From Chloranthus sessilifolius (Eukaryota > Streptophyta > Magnoliopsida > Chloranthales > Chloranthaceae): 64,000 nt of DNA. Below, piece by piece: positions 1 through 11,616 of this stretch. A program made the translations under genes and the position numbers. Under the pieces are notes generated by a model. That model ran no database searches. It saw only the letters and a program-made list of their open reading frames with translations, and had not been told where the DNA came from. Position 1 is the stretch's first letter. Each line of letters begins with the position of its first letter. The DNA lies in NCBI GenBank assembly GCA_021018995.1, contig CM037586.1:147912060-147976059 (forward strand), given 5' to 3'.

Positions 1-63
1 TTAATCATTTAAAATTCATTTTCATCCCTTTTGTAGGCCTTTACATACACTGTCCTTTATTAT

Positions 64-145
64 AAGGATCAAAATTTCGGCCAAAATTTTGGTTTCGGGC
101 ATAATTGAAACCGTAGAACGAAATTTGGCCGAAATTTTGATCCTT
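64..145. repeat. 82-bp foldback repeat, GGATCAAAATTTCGG family
   Basis: The two ends are near-perfect inverted copies: AAGGATCAAAATTTCGGCC at the left and its reverse complement ending in GATCCTT at the right, with about 30 bp between the arms. The same terminal motif recurs at 1666-1843, near 13698 and 14130, and in a variant at 22190. It has no coding capacity. A MITE-like or foldback element fits; no target-site duplication was established. Confidence 0.6.
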
Positions 146-1665
146 GCTTTGTAATGACTTTTTTTTTTTGTTTCCACTCACGTGCAACGCACATGTGTCT
201 TACAAAATGTTTATTTCTGCAAGTACCAGGATACATGAGAAATCTTCCCATGTGCTTTGTAGGGACATACACCTAACGCACGGCGTGTAGCAGGCCAAAC
301 TGAAAAAACGGTTTCAGTAGAGGCTCCACAGCAGGGATCAGATGCCTCTAGAGTGTAAACGACATTCAATATTTCCATGTGCAAGCTATAAATGCCATAT
401 GGAAACTTGTTGATGGGTGCAATTATTGGGCTATCTCCCTCTAAATTTAGCCCGGACGGTCCAGATTAGCCGAACAAGTTGGCATCGACGGTCTTGAATC
501 TTGACAATAACTTTTAAACAGAGGCACGTGACTGACCCTTGCTTTGAAGGACAGATTCTTTACGGACATTTTAGCCGAGATCTGGGAAAGATAAGAGGAG
601 TGGATAAAAAAGAAGATAAGGTGCCACTCTTCTCACGCATTTAATAATAATATTACATAATTTTTTTATGGACAAAAATTATTGCCGGCTTTGAATTAGA
701 TGATGGTGATTATTTTATTTTTACAATCTTCCTCCTAAATATTATGGCACCCCTAACAGAGACGTTGATTTTATATGACACACAACTTCAAAAATAAGAG
801 GCGGAGCCACCATATGATTTGAGTGGTTAATTGATCACCTAAACTTTCTAAAAATTTGTTAAGAAGTTTTTGGGGTCCTAATTTATATTAGCAGATTCTC
901 ATCCATCCAAAATTATTAATCATTCAAAATTATCAAAAATCTTTAAATAATTTTTTTTATGATATTTGTTTTTATAACAAAGATTTCTTCTTTGATTTTT
1001 TTAACTAAATCTCATAATAGGATTCACTATGCTGTAAAGCTACATTCTCACATATATAGTATATATGCTCTAATATAATTAATTTAAAATTTTAATAATT
1101 TATTATACATAACAAAATTTGAACCTAAAACCTAATTTTTACAAAGCACTAAGTCAACCATATATAATTTTTTAATCATTTTTATAAATTAATTTTATGA
1201 TATTGCAGATGTTTTAGTTTGAATGATCTTTTGTGGTATTATAAGTATTTTTTTGTTAGGATATTATTTTCTTACAATTTTCTGTATATATATTTAAATA
1301 CAGGATTTGGTTAATCTTGTGTTTTCTCGAGTAGAAATGTAATTATTCAAACATCGAAAAACAAAGAAAAACAAAGCTAGAATCCCATGATTTCCTAAGT
1401 ATTAGGTATCTATAAGAAAATATAGGAATGTTATTTTACTTTCTTACATTTTTTATATTTTTATCCAAATAAACTTTTTTAGTCAAATGGCGCGCATATT
1501 GAATGGTGAAACAAGAGCGACATTTGATGTACGACAATTATGTTTACTTTTTGGGATGTGTGTCTAACGGACTTAAAATCTGACGGTATCATATCACGCT
1601 TACCGTCTCTAGAACTGTTGTGTGAAAAACAAGGACAAAACAATTTCGGTTCTTTGATTTAGAGC
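146..1665. other. AT-rich intergenic DNA, no gene seen
   Basis: No open frame with recognisable protein content, no RNA gene and no complete mobile element is seen. The stretch is AT-rich with short poly-T runs. Confidence 0.6.
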
Positions 1666-1843
1666 AAGGATCAAAATTTCGGTTTCAAGCAAAACCAAGG
1701 TCCAATAATTTAGCCGAAATTCGAAAATTTCTTATCCCCATACAAAGGTAACTGAAATTTTGATTCAAAATTTTATTTCGATTGGAATCGAAACCGATAA
1801 TTTGGACCAAAATTTCGGTCATTTCGGCTGAAATTTGATCCTT
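1666..1843. repeat. Foldback repeat, GGATCAAAATTTCGG family
   Basis: It begins AAGGATCAAAATTTCGG and ends with the inverted form GAAATTTGATCCTT, with further short CCGAAAT/ATTTCGG inversions inside. It has the same termini as 64-145 but a longer centre of about 178 bp in all. It is non-coding. Confidence 0.55.
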
Positions 1844-1939
1844 TAGTAGCCCATGATTTTTTGAGAGGTTTGGTGGGTGCAAATTGAGTTACCCTAATTG
1901 AGGCACCCTTTCGCAGTTTGACTATCCTTGATGTTATCC

Positions 1940-2265
1940 CAAACTAAGGCGGCAAGTTTGGAACTGAAACTAGAAAAAACTGCAACCGATTTCCAAACAA
2001 TTCGGTTTAGATTTAAGGCGGTCGAAACTGAACCCAAAATCGAAAAAAATTGAAAAACCCGAAAAATGAATAGAGAATTAAAAAATAAATTGAAAAATCA
2101 AAATCAAACTGAACCAAACCGTTTTTGTTATTTTACCTTTTTGTTTAGGTTTCGGATTTTGGAAATTTAGCCGCAGCGATACGAAACCGATTTGTTTTGG
2201 TTCGATTTCAGTTCAAGCTGAACAGCATCGAAATAACCGAATCTGCACCCTTGTCCCTGACAGAT
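1940..2265. repeat. AACCGAA/TTCGGTT-rich dispersed repeat
   Basis: The segment is dense in AACCGAA, TTCGGTTT and GAACCAAACCG words in both orientations and closes with AACCGAATCTGCACCC. A similar lexicon occurs near 45010-45235. It is probably an old inverted-repeat element. The ends are not defined and no duplication was seen. Confidence 0.35.
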
Positions 2266-2491
2266 CACATTTCCAATACGTAAGCTGTATTAGGGGCAAC
2301 ATCTAGTAGCCGTAGGGACACCTACAGATTTCAAACATTGTCCATCTAACATCTATGAAATCCGTGAAGGTATATAGAGTTAAAACCGTGTAGCAAACAT
2401 TAATTCTGTATTCAAATTAGCAAAATCTAAAAGATATATATACACTAATACAAGAATTAGGCATAGATCATCTATCAAAAATAAATAAAAA

Positions 2492-2927
2492 TTAGGCATA
2501 GATGATGAGCGCCGCCCTCTGGGAGCGGTACCGGCTGATACCATTATACAAAGCACTTTTATTTGCCGTCAAATCCTCAACCGTTTTCTCTCTCGTTGCC
2601 TCTCGTTTCCATTTCTGCCCCCGCCGTCTCCTATACTCGGCGTTATTTCCAGAAGGCTCGCCTACGTCCTCCGAGAACCTCACCTTCTTCTTAACTACAC
2701 CCACAAATTTATTAATAGAAAAATTATATGAAATAAGAATCCCAAAAAAAAAAAAAAAAAGTACCCAGAGATTTGGGAGCCGAAGAAATTCGTTTGTTGT
2801 TCTGAGGGTTGGTTTCTCCGGAGCAACTTCTGATCGCCGGGAACTTGTTCCGGAGAAATGCGAAGAAGAGCAGGCTGCAGCCGGAGACTGTGATTGCAGT
2901 AAGAAATCGAATTCCGGAGCTGGCCAT
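2492..2927 (-). CDS. Small two-exon gene, 121-aa membrane-anchored plant protein of unknown function
   Basis: Exon 1 runs 2927-2765 (ATG at 2927, 54 codons plus one base) and exon 2 runs 2694-2492. The 70-bp intron 2764-2695 starts GTAC, carries a long T tract and ends GTGTAG; removing it joins the two frames cleanly. Residues about 8-26 are a hydrophobic stretch (TAITVSGCSLLFFAFL) that would act as a signal anchor or membrane segment. Exon 2 opens with a basic-acidic motif, KKKVRFSEDVGEPSGN, followed by a highly charged region rich in R, K and E. As far as I recall, motifs of the type KKVRFxEDVxEPSGN are conserved in small uncharacterised plant proteins, which supports a real gene. There is no enzymatic motif. 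Open frames on the opposite strand here are shadows. Confidence 0.75.
2695..2764 (-). other. 70-bp intron of the small membrane-protein gene
   Basis: On the minus strand the donor is GG/GTAC and the acceptor GTGTAG/TTAAG. A 17-base T run follows the donor closely. The splice joins a phase-1 exon end to a V codon and keeps the charged C-terminal frame open to its stop. Confidence 0.7.
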
Positions 2928-3583
2928 GACCTGGAAATCATTCCACTCGGCTACGTGGTGGTATAAGATTTCCGACGAGAAACTGCCGGATCTGAATTTT
3001 CCGAGGAATTTTGACGTGGGATAGGGAAGAGGAGGAAAAAGTAAAGCAAAAGAATGCTGCCGAGGGTGTATGGACTTTGGAAGACCCTTTAGTCATTGTT
3101 TTGTTTTCTTTTTGGATTATTTTAAAGGGGTGCGGATGTCGATGGCACCCAAGTTGGTACTGCTTCAACTCAACAGCACGATTGCTGACGTTTCTTCGCA
3201 TCGAAGCTTGTGCTTCTCGCATGTTCGCCGCTTGAGCTTCTATTTTACTTGGTCCCGCTTTTTGGTACAGTTTCTTTAGGACTAATGGGACGTTTAAGTT
3301 TAAATGCTCTTAAACCATTCCATTTTGGGAAATTTCTATCATCGATCCCATTGGATTCACCATTTCCGTATAGATTCACCTCTCTCAAAACCGATCAGCT
3401 TTAATCCGAGCTAGCATTAAAAGTCTCAAATATTCCTTATATTTTTATAGGTCTATATAATTTAAAATTTTAAAATTTTATATTTTTAATATTTACGCGA
3501 TGTGAAACAGTAACTATGTCGTCTGATTTAAAGGTCACAATATAAATATCAATGGTACCAAAAATTGATATAAAATAAAATGC
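2928..3583. other. Upstream flank of the small gene, no second gene seen
   Basis: This lies 5' of the minus-strand gene and presumably holds its 5' UTR and promoter. Several short open frames (3011-3235, 3070-3279, 3210-3404 on plus) have no recognisable content and overlap one another. No clear TATA box was picked out. Confidence 0.45.
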
Positions 3584-3660
3584 GATATCGCCTCTTTAAT
3601 AAAAAAAATATCGACTGTCTATACAGTCTTTTTTTTATATTTTGTTAAAGAGGCGGTATC
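3584..3660. repeat. Nested inverted repeat with central palindrome
   Basis: The arms GATATCGCCTCTTTAA (3584-3599) and TTAAAGAGGCGGTATC (3645-3660) are inverted with one mismatch. In the middle is GACTGTCTATACAGTC (3613-3628), a 6-bp-arm palindrome. It lies 15 bp before the copia target duplication. It may be a small MITE relic. Confidence 0.55.
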
Positions 3661-3680
3661 GTCTTTTTTTGTGTCAGTCT

Positions 3681-5529
3681 TGTTGAAATTTTTTATGAAA
3701 ACTAAAATTCATATTTTGTATGGCCAACACACACTAGGATTTTATAAAACCCTGGATTGCAGTTACTTGAAATGATAAAAGACATTATTGAAAATTGAAG
3801 GAAACTTCAAGGTTTCCTAATTTACATGTGACTCTTATTCCTATTAGAATACCTTGATGGACGGTATTCTAAGCAGGACATGATTCTTCATGCTATATAT
3901 ATAGGTGGACGTCTCCCGCTCACTACACGCAAGCCTTTTGACATCTTCCCATCAAGAGAGTGTAGCAAGAGAGGCGGGTAGAGTCACCTTCTTCTTCTTC
4001 TTCCTTGTAGGAAAGACCTTGGGATTAATACATCGAATTAAAGCTAAAGCGACGGTCACGATCTTCGCGATAAGGGACGCATAAATATTTTAATTATGGA
4101 TTGTAGATTTATTATTTTGATTGATCATATACCTAGATCAGGGGCGGAACCACATACCCACCCACCCCCCCCCCCCCCCCCCCCCACTAAAACCCAAAAC
4201 TTTTTTTTTTTTTCTTATATATATGAAAGTTAGAATCTAACGCCCCCTCTCTCCCCCTATTCTCTTTCTCCCTATTTTCTCTCCCCCTATTCTCTCTCCC
4301 TAAAAAACCCCTCACAGGCTTAAGAATCTAACGCCCTCTCTCCCCCTATTTTCTCTCTCCTTATTCTCTCTCCCTAAAAAACCCCTCCCACCGGCACCGC
4401 CTCAGCCCCCAAGGCCCCAAGTCTTTGTGGTCGTGAGCCTGTGACAGAGACAGAGTGGGGATTCATTTTGGTTTATCTAGTTAATCTGAAAGGATCGCAT
4501 TATAACCGAACCAAATAATTTTTCTGCAGCACAGTATTTTTTTTTGTTGTACATTTCGATTGATGATTTTTTTGCCTTCTTGTCTCTCTCTCTAGATTTA
4601 GGATTTTATTTATTTTTTAATTGATTTAGGGTTAGGTACTTCTTCTTGTCTCTCTAGATTTAGGGTTTTATTTATTTTTAATTTATTTGCCATATGATAC
4701 AATGGGTTATTGTGCGTAAATTATTGATTTATTTTCCTAAATCAATTATATCATATGATACCCCTTGTCTCTCTCTCTAAAATACTGTGCTTTTTAAATC
4801 ATGATTTTTATGTTTTACATGAGCTTTCTACAAATATGAGCATGAAAATAACATAATATGAGCATGAAAATAAAAACTCATCTATTATGAATACATAAGA
4901 GTGAACCATACTCAGTTATTCTACATTATTTGTGCTCCCAATATCAGTGAATATACAATGGAGATTTAGGGACTTTATTTTTATTGAAATTTAAAATTTT
5001 ATTTATTAAATATTAATTGTATTTTGAATTTTATTGTGTAGGTTTTCAACAAATCGGATTTGTCCGATCGCGCAATCGGATTTGAGTTAAAATTTCTTCA
5101 GATCGTGCTAAATCGGAGATAATTTTTCTTGTCTAAATTTAACTTTTTGTAATTCTATATTATTGGCTGATAATGATTAATTTATGTTTAGAAAATGTGG
5201 TTATGTTTAGGATAAATATGTGAATAAATTTTTATTTGATGTGTGTGCTCTGGCAAATGCAATTTATAGTCTTTCTTGGTTTAGGCCTAGTTTTAAGGGC
5301 AAACGCGATTGATAGTCTTTCTTGGTTTAGGCCTAGTTAAAATTTTCTTTTTTTATGTAATTTTAATTAAAATTATAGTTTATAATATAAAGTAGTTTAA
5401 ATTTAAATTCATTGTACAAAATTTATCTTTAATTCATTTTGCGCCCCGCCTATATGAGAATCCTAGTTCCGCCACTGGCCTAGATCCTAAGACAATTATT
5501 TTGGATGGTCAGATAAATAAGATCCAACA
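3681..5529 (+). repeat. 5' LTR of the copia-type element (split by hAT insertion)
   Basis: It matches 9156-9666 up to about 4138, then resumes at about 5486 after the inserted element. A TATA-like TATATATAGG lies near 3893-3902, upstream of the CACTACACGCAAGCC segment where a transcript would be expected to start. A TTC microsatellite (3989-4003) varies in length between the two LTRs. Confidence 0.85.
4139..5477. mobile_element. hAT-superfamily non-autonomous element inside the 5' LTR
   Basis: The termini are CAGGGGCGGAACC and the inverted AGTTCCGCCACTG, the CAGNGGCGGA type common in plant hAT elements. Flanking 8-bp duplications ACCTAGAT (4131-4138) and GCCTAGAT (5478-5485) differ at one base, and the undisturbed 3' LTR shows GCCTAGAT once, so the insertion site is certain. 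The interior holds a C homopolymer (about 4164-4185), two copies of a CT-rich block ending CCCTAAAAAACCCCTC (about 4229-4313 and 4321-4388) and a short duplication around TCTTTCTTGGTTTAGGCC. No transposase is seen. Confidence 0.85.
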
Positions 5530-5547
5530 ATTGATATCAGAGTGTGG
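5530..5547 (+). promoter_or_regulatory. Primer-binding site of the copia element (decayed)
   Basis: ATTGATATCAGAGTGTGG follows the LTR end directly. It resembles the plant initiator-methionine site TGGTATCAGAGC apart from substitutions, which is the usual primer of copia elements. Confidence 0.65.
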
Positions 5548-8545
5548 ATTGGCCTATAATCGATCAAAGCATCAATGAGCATATTGATGATATAAAAGGG
5601 AGGAGAGATTCGTGTTTTATATCGAATCCTCTCCTTTTATATCGAATCCTCTCCTAACTAGCATGGCTTCTTCACGTTAAAATCATCTTTGGGATGAGAT
5701 GGGCTTGTCGAGCAAGCACTAATGGCTGTTCACGTTGGCTTAATTAGAAGGAGAAAGCTGTCTCCGGCGTATGGCTGATTATAACATACAAGATTTAAAG
5801 ACTTATTGGGATTCGGTTCATGGGCATAGAATGGCTTGGGTTCATTTTTGTTTCCTCCATTTGTTTTATCGTGATCTTTATATCACTTTCAGTAGCAACA
5901 ACGTGGGTCTCTATATGACGTAGATGTCAATAGACTTGGCTATCTTCTGGTGTCGGTAAGGAGGTCAATCATCATTTTTCTAATTTATATGCAAGTTCTT
6001 AGGGATGGTTTTGCATTTTTCTCGAAATTATTCAACTTGCTAAAAGCATTTAGAGTATATATTCCATCCGGGTCATTTTAATATTGTGATTTGATAATAT
6101 TTTTGGTTGTTGGATTAGTTATACTACCTTAGATGCCTATGATTAGAAAATTTTAATTTCTTGGTAGTTGGGTCACTTTTGGGATGTTTAATATGTGAAA
6201 CCACCATTAGTTAAGTGTAATTTGACGCCCATGATAAAAGTGAGTTGAAGAACGACTTGTGTAAGACAACTCTTAAAATAAATATAAATAAAATTATTTT
6301 ATTTATAATAAAATAAAAGAGCCTTTATTATTTAGATTAATTTCTTTAAAATATATATATATATATATATGATGGGTATTTATGGTTCAACTTTATTGGT
6401 GAAGGTGGAAAATTTCTCCGATAGAGAAAAGGGAATTAGTTGTGGTTTCCTTGTGAAGCAGCCACGTGGATATGGATTAATATGAAGAAAAGTTTTGTTT
6501 TCAAAATTTGGGTGTTTGATTGTCTCGTGGAAAAAGAGATAAGAGGGCTTTTGGAAATCCAATATTATTTGGTACTTCCATAAAAAAATAATAAAAAATA
6601 AAAAAATAAAAAAAGTTTAGAACTTGTTCTTTTGTGGGATTATATTGGGCAAGATTGTATCATTGCTTGGAGCCCATATGACTAATGCACATTAGTTCTT
6701 CAAGTTATTTTAAATCAAATATATTAATTAATTCTTTCATTGGCTTTGATTTAAATTTTGTGCACATTTTATAGGCTTTTGTATCTTATTCTTTTGGGTG
6801 CATAAATGGTTTTGAACATTCTTGGTATTTGGGCCATCTCTAGGTTCAAACAGGACCTGGACTTGAGTTAATTATATAAGACTCAATTTAGCCCATTGAA
6901 AAGGTTTATTGGTTTGGATTGTTATGGCCCCCAAATCTATTCATGGGTTGTGGCCCTTGTAATGGTCTATGCGTTCTTAGTGGATTAAGTCTTATTTTGG
7001 GCTTGATTATTAGAAAAAATATATTTGTGGGTTTATAATGATTTATTTTTTTTGGATCTTGTTTAGGCCCATTAGAAAATTTATTTATTTTTAAACATAT
7101 TGGGCTCTTTTAAGTTTGATTTTGGCTTTTGAGTAGTTGATATCAATTTATTCGTCGAGCCCAATTCATTGGACTTATTATTGGAACTAATTAATGTAAT
7201 ATACAATGGCCCTAATGATGTGTCTAGTGTATTGTTGTTACATATGTTTTTGGATCATGAGATTGATCATTTGGCCTAAGTGTATGTGTGTGCAAACTTA
7301 TAGGTCTATGACTAAGTTTTGTCATTACAAATTTATTTAAAATATTATTTTGTGGCATTCTTAACTATCTACATGTTACACACATATACTTTATGATGAA
7401 TTGGTTAAACTGTTGAGACTAGACATATCGGGTCTAAGTCTTTCCAATGAGGTTAAGGAAGACCGCTAAAGTGATCGTTCGGGAGACTATAATTGAAGTA
7501 GGATTGAATCTGCTCAAATGTGACCATTCTATGGAGGTTAATGTTTCTTGAATCTTGAGATTTTATCTCATTAAGATCACCTTGTGCACTGATTTGCATG
7601 AAGTTATTGATTCTGCTCAAAGGTGATTCGTTAATTTCGTATATATGGAGTGAGTAGAATAGTCGTAAGTGTAAAGAAGAGAGAATGATGATTCTCTTGC
7701 CCAAAGGTAGTGAATCATCGGGATCAAATCGGAAACATAATCGATTAGGTCTACGCGCATTTTTCTGCGCCTCGAGGGAGATGATAGGTTGTACACTCAG
7801 TTTCTGCCCAAAGGTGATGCTGGATGATGCACATTATCTATACCCAAAGAGTGGATTAATTGCACATGATAAAACATTCTAATCAATTCGTTCATACCCC
7901 TAATTCGAATTGCTTTATCCCTAGTGGATATTAATTGTTTTATCCTTGGTGGATATTAATGGCTTATAGTCATTTTAGAGTCCTTTGTAGACATTAGTCT
8001 TTTAGACTTTTGGGTGACATGTTATCATGTCTATATCCTTGGTGGATTCTATGGTTGGCGACATAATTTTGTGATGTAACTTTTAATATTAAATAGTAGA
8101 TATATAGATAGGACTATTTGTTAAAGAAATATATTTATAAATTATTACAGAGTGGGGATCTCTGTTTATATTTTATCATAATTTATTATAAATAAAAAAA
8201 AAAAAAAAAAAATTTCCCTTTAAAATTGACAATATATTTTGAATATGAGTTACTATTTAATGGTTATATGGTTCTATTGTTATATTACGATTGTCATCGT
8301 AAGGGATTGGTAAAGTCTTTAACTTTACATTTTGAGTGGGAGTTATCTCACTTCTAAACTGCAGTTATTATTGATGCATCTTAAAATTTGTCTTATATAT
8401 ACATGTATATTCTGGGTGGAGTTTTCCATAAAATCGAGTAGAATTTTTTTATAATTATATTTTGGGTGGAGTATTTCACAAATTGAGGGTAAGTTTTTCA
8501 CAATTTGGGTGACACACCTTGGTGAGTGAGCTAATAGAAAAAAAA

Positions 8546-8609
<64 letters not shown>

Positions 8610-9142
8610 GGTGGATTTTTTCACAAATTGAAGGTGAAGCATTTCACAATTTTGGGTGGCACACCTTGGTGAGTGAGCCAATAAGGTTTTACCTTAATCT
8701 TGTCTGTGAGTATTGGTACTCTTTTGGGTTTGCTCGGAGTTAAACATGATTAGGCACCACGTTAATAACTTCTTGTTCTGAGGATCAAGTGAAGTATTTC
8801 ACAAGCCAGAGTTTTCTGGATGTTAGAACAACATACGACGAGTATGGAGCGGGACATTATGGATTTGCACACTTTGGTTGTGTATTTAGTTCACATGTTA
8901 AATTGGTTATCATCTCTCAAATTTGTTGTTAATTATAGTTTTGTGACCATGGAACTGCCATAGTATAGATTTCAGAAAATTGTATATTATGTGCATTCAT
9001 GATCCATCCCTATATTTTCATTAAATTTGGGTGATTTTGGGAATGCCTAAGTTATTTCAAACAACGTTTGTTTTTAGAGTGCACTCGTTTTGGTTGTCTA
9101 ATCCATTGGGAGTCGTTTTTTAAATCATAGTCCGTGTGTAGA
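5548..9142 (+). other. Interior of the copia-type element, non-coding
   Basis: No retroviral-type domain is found. Visible structure includes a doubled ATATCGAATCCTCTCC unit (about 5617-5655), five spaced copies of a (C/T)TGC(T/C)CAAAGGTGA-like word between 7508 and 7860, and a duplicated block of about 75 bp (8462-8537 and 8606-8683, sharing ACACACCTTGGTGAGTGAG-like text) separated by an A run plus TA microsatellite. A TA tract lies at about 6352-6371 and an A-rich tract at 8192-8211. Confidence 0.6.
8538..8606. repeat. A-homopolymer plus (TA)n microsatellite
   Basis: About 27 A residues run directly into about 21 TA units. It lies between the two copies of the duplicated block in the copia interior. 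The translated IYIYIY frames across it are artefacts. Confidence 0.9.
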
Positions 9143-9155
9143 CCAAGTGGGAGAT
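9143..9155 (+). promoter_or_regulatory. Polypurine tract of the copia element
   Basis: CCAAGTGGGAGAT directly precedes TGTTGAAA at the 3' LTR start. This is the common plant copia arrangement and confirms plus-strand orientation. Confidence 0.75.
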
Positions 9156-9666
9156 TGTTGAAATTTTTTATGGAAACTAAAATTCTTATTTTGTGTGGCC
9201 CACACATACTAGGATTTTATAAAACACTGGATTGTAGTTGCTTGAAATAATAAATGACATTATTGAAAATTGAAGGAAACTTCAAGGTTTCCTAATTTAC
9301 ATGTGACTCTTATTCCTATTAGAATACCTTGATGGACGGTATTATAAGCAGGGTATGACTTTTCATGCTATATATATAAGTAGACGTCCCCCGCTCACTA
9401 CACGCAAGCCTTTTGGCATCTTCCCATCAAGAGAGTGTAGCAAGAGAGGCGGGTAGAGTCACCTTCTTCTTCTTCTTCTTCTTCTTCCTTGTAGGAAAGA
9501 CCTCGGGATTAATACATCGGATTAAAGCTAAAGCGACGGTCACGATCTTCGCGATAAGGTACGCACAAATATTTTAATTATGGATTATAGATTTATTGTT
9601 TTGATTGATCATATGCCTAGATCCTAGGACAATTATTTTGGATGGTCGGATCGATAAGATCTAACA
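9156..9666 (+). repeat. 3' LTR of the copia-type element
   Basis: The uninterrupted 511-bp LTR runs from TGTTGAAATT to GATCTAACA and is followed by the AGTCT duplication. It preserves the empty hAT target GCCTAGAT once. Confidence 0.88.
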
Positions 9667-9694
9667 AGTCTTTCGCACTATTGATATTTATATT

Positions 9695-10051
9695 GGCTGC
9701 GTATGGCATAACTTTTTGCTAACCTCTGCCAAAACGAAGTTTGCCTGCTTTAGTTCGTTTCCATTCTCTTTTCTAAGTTCCTGCAAAGGAGGATTTATCT
9801 GCTCTACTAGCAACCTCCCTGCTCTCTACCAGAGCAAATAAAATTTGCTCTGTCAAAAAGTGAGTAGAGAGGAGGGTAAAACTACTGAACAAGTAATTGT
9901 TGCATAAAATCTTGCTATGCAAGGAGTTATAAAAGAGGAGGGATACTTGCTAAAGCATGTAGCAAGATGTTAGCAAAGGGAATAGGAAACTACTAAAGCG
10001 GGTGAACTCTACTATGGCGGGGGCTAGCAGAGAGTTATGCCATACGCAGTC
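9695..10051. mobile_element. Harbinger/Tourist-like MITE
   Basis: The termini GGCTGCGTATGGCATAAC and (inverted) GACTGCGTATGGCATAAC are flanked by ATT on both sides (9692-9694 and 10052-10054), as expected for a 3-bp AT-rich duplication. Much of the 357-bp body folds back, for example GCTAACCTCTGCCA against CGGGGGCTAGCAGAG and a central GAGCAAATAAAATTTGCTC. It is non-coding. The superfamily is inferred from duplication length only. Confidence 0.65.
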
Positions 10052-10308
10052 ATTGTGATCTTCAAATCATATGACATAGATGTTGCTTCACATCGCGTAA
10101 ATATAAAAAAGTGTAATTTTTAAAATTTTAAACTACGTAGAACGATAAAAAGTGTAAGAAGGGGTATTTGAGACTTTTTGTGCTAGTTAGAATTGGCTCG
10201 GCTTGGAGCTGGTCGGTTTGGTGAAAGGTGACACTATAGGGTCTCTGATGGAAAAGGTAAATCTGATAGGGTCGATCTTGAAAATTTCCCTTAAATTTTT
10301 ATTTATTT

Positions 10309-10675
10309 TTAATCTCACACCATTAAAGTGTGATTTATTATTATATCATATGGTGTAAGTGGTAATCCGTCATTAGAATATTTCGCAGATTAAAGAATCA
10401 TGCCTATAAGTGGATGGTTAAGTGGATGTGAACCATCCGCTTGAATTTTAATATTAGCTATTAAAAATGAAAACAACGATTGATATTATAATCCACAGAT
10501 CAGAAGGTTTAAATCTCCCCAAAACACCATTTTTGGGAATGTTGCACTTAAACCTACTATCCATCACTTTGATGGTACAAATCTTCCACATTTTTAAATT
10601 ATTGATGGTGTATGTTCATTTAAATACCATTTTAGTGCTTAGAAGAGACTTAGAAGAGTCGGTCCTTTCTTTAGG
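10309..10675. repeat. Dispersed repeat block shared with 23190-23480
   Basis: It shares ordered phrases with 23190-23480: TTTAATATTAGC, a GATTGATATTATAATC-like phrase, a TTTAAATCTCCC-like phrase, ACACCATTTTTGG and CATCACTTTGATGGT. In both places it sits next to the long-inverted-repeat unit described next, so the two may belong to one composite element. The short open frame at 10467-10718 is not credible. Confidence 0.45.
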
Positions 10676-11083
10676 GTGCTTGGTAAAATGCCACTTATGT
10701 TACAGCCAACTTACTTAAGCAAGGTGAAAAACATCAACTGATTTGAATCAAATGATGGAGATCAGTTTTCCCTTAGTAATAGATCTTGAGATCACAAGCC
10801 TACCATCAGACGGTCATATGTAATCTCATATGTTGATTTCAAACACATTTTAAACACTGAATAAGATCACGACATACCATCAAATGTGATTGATGTTCAA
10901 TTTTTGTGATATTTGTTACACATCACCAACATTTAACTATCTGATGGTAGCCTCGTGATCTCAATATCTATTATGTGGAAGATTGGGATGGAAGCCAATT
11001 CCCATCATTTGATTCAAAACAGTCGAACATATTTTTGTTATGCTTAAGTGAGGTGGCTCTAACATAAGGCGCTGAAACACAGT
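10676..11083. mobile_element. Long-terminal-inverted-repeat element (Mutator-like/foldback)
   Basis: The arms are over 150 bp and pair with interruptions across the whole unit. Matching pieces are GCCACTTATGTTACAGCC against its inversion near 11046-11068, the TTAAGC phrases, TTGAATCAAATGATGG (10743-10758) against CCATCATTTGATTCAA (11002-11017), and TCTTGAGATCAC against GTGATCTCAATAT. The same arm sequence recurs at about 20895, 21355-21650, 23485-23758, 24220-24290 and 47455-47540, so it is a family. It has no coding content. Long arms suggest a MULE derivative; no duplication was fixed. Confidence 0.6.
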
Positions 11084-11616
11084 AATAGTAGACCACACTT
11101 TATTTTAACTCCCCTAGGCTGGTTATGAGAATTTCAGGCCAAGATTGGGTCATAATTTTGCTCCAAATGAAACCCTCACCGTTAAATCACAGTTCAAATT
11201 GTGTAGATAATATATGAGAAAAGTACGAAAAAGCGCCCTAACATATTTTTATCACAAGAAAGATGGAGTTTTACTTTTATTTTTATGATTCAGTGCCCCA
11301 TACGAGCCAATACGGACAGTATTTATAGGGTGTTGATACGTGGGTTTACCGCTGCTTTCTTTGATGATAAATTCGCCCCTTTAATGTGCATTTGAAGGAC
11401 TATAACCCTCTAATCTTTTTTAACTTACCAATATACCCCATAGTAGATTTGAAGGGGCGAAAGGAGAACTTGACTATCGTTGTCTTCTCCGATGCGATGA
11501 AGAAAGAGGTGGTCTTCTCTAGAGAGTTAGGGTTTCTATTGAATGGGAATAAAAAGATTTTTTTTAAAATCCGAAGAGGCATGTGTCTTTCATATCGCTT
11601 CTCCGATCACAAACAT
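11084..11616. other. Intergenic DNA, no gene seen
   Basis: A 121-codon plus-strand frame (11386-11751) runs into the TRIM and has no recognisable domain. Nothing else can be supported. Confidence 0.45.

Larger units (their letters stand above)
3681..9666 (+). mobile_element. Non-autonomous Ty1/copia-type LTR retrotransposon (LARD-like)
   Basis: The element is bounded by the perfect 5-bp duplication AGTCT (3676-3680 and 9667-9671). LTRs start TGTTGAAATT and end TAACA. The 5' LTR is 3681-5529, interrupted by a later insertion, and 502 bp without it. The 3' LTR is 9156-9666, 511 bp; the 9-bp difference is extra CTT units. By eye the LTRs differ at roughly 30 sites (about 6%). Right after the 5' LTR is a decayed tRNA-iMet primer site, TTGATATCAGAG. 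Before the 3' LTR is a purine tract in the typical copia context CCAAGTGGGAGATTGTTGA. No gag, protease, integrase or RT motif is visible in the 3.6-kb interior, so it would have needed proteins from another element. Confidence 0.88.

Noticed and set aside
2502..2966. 154-codon plus-strand frame
   Set aside because: It is antisense to the spliced minus-strand gene and runs through the intron poly-A tract; its composition is not protein-like.
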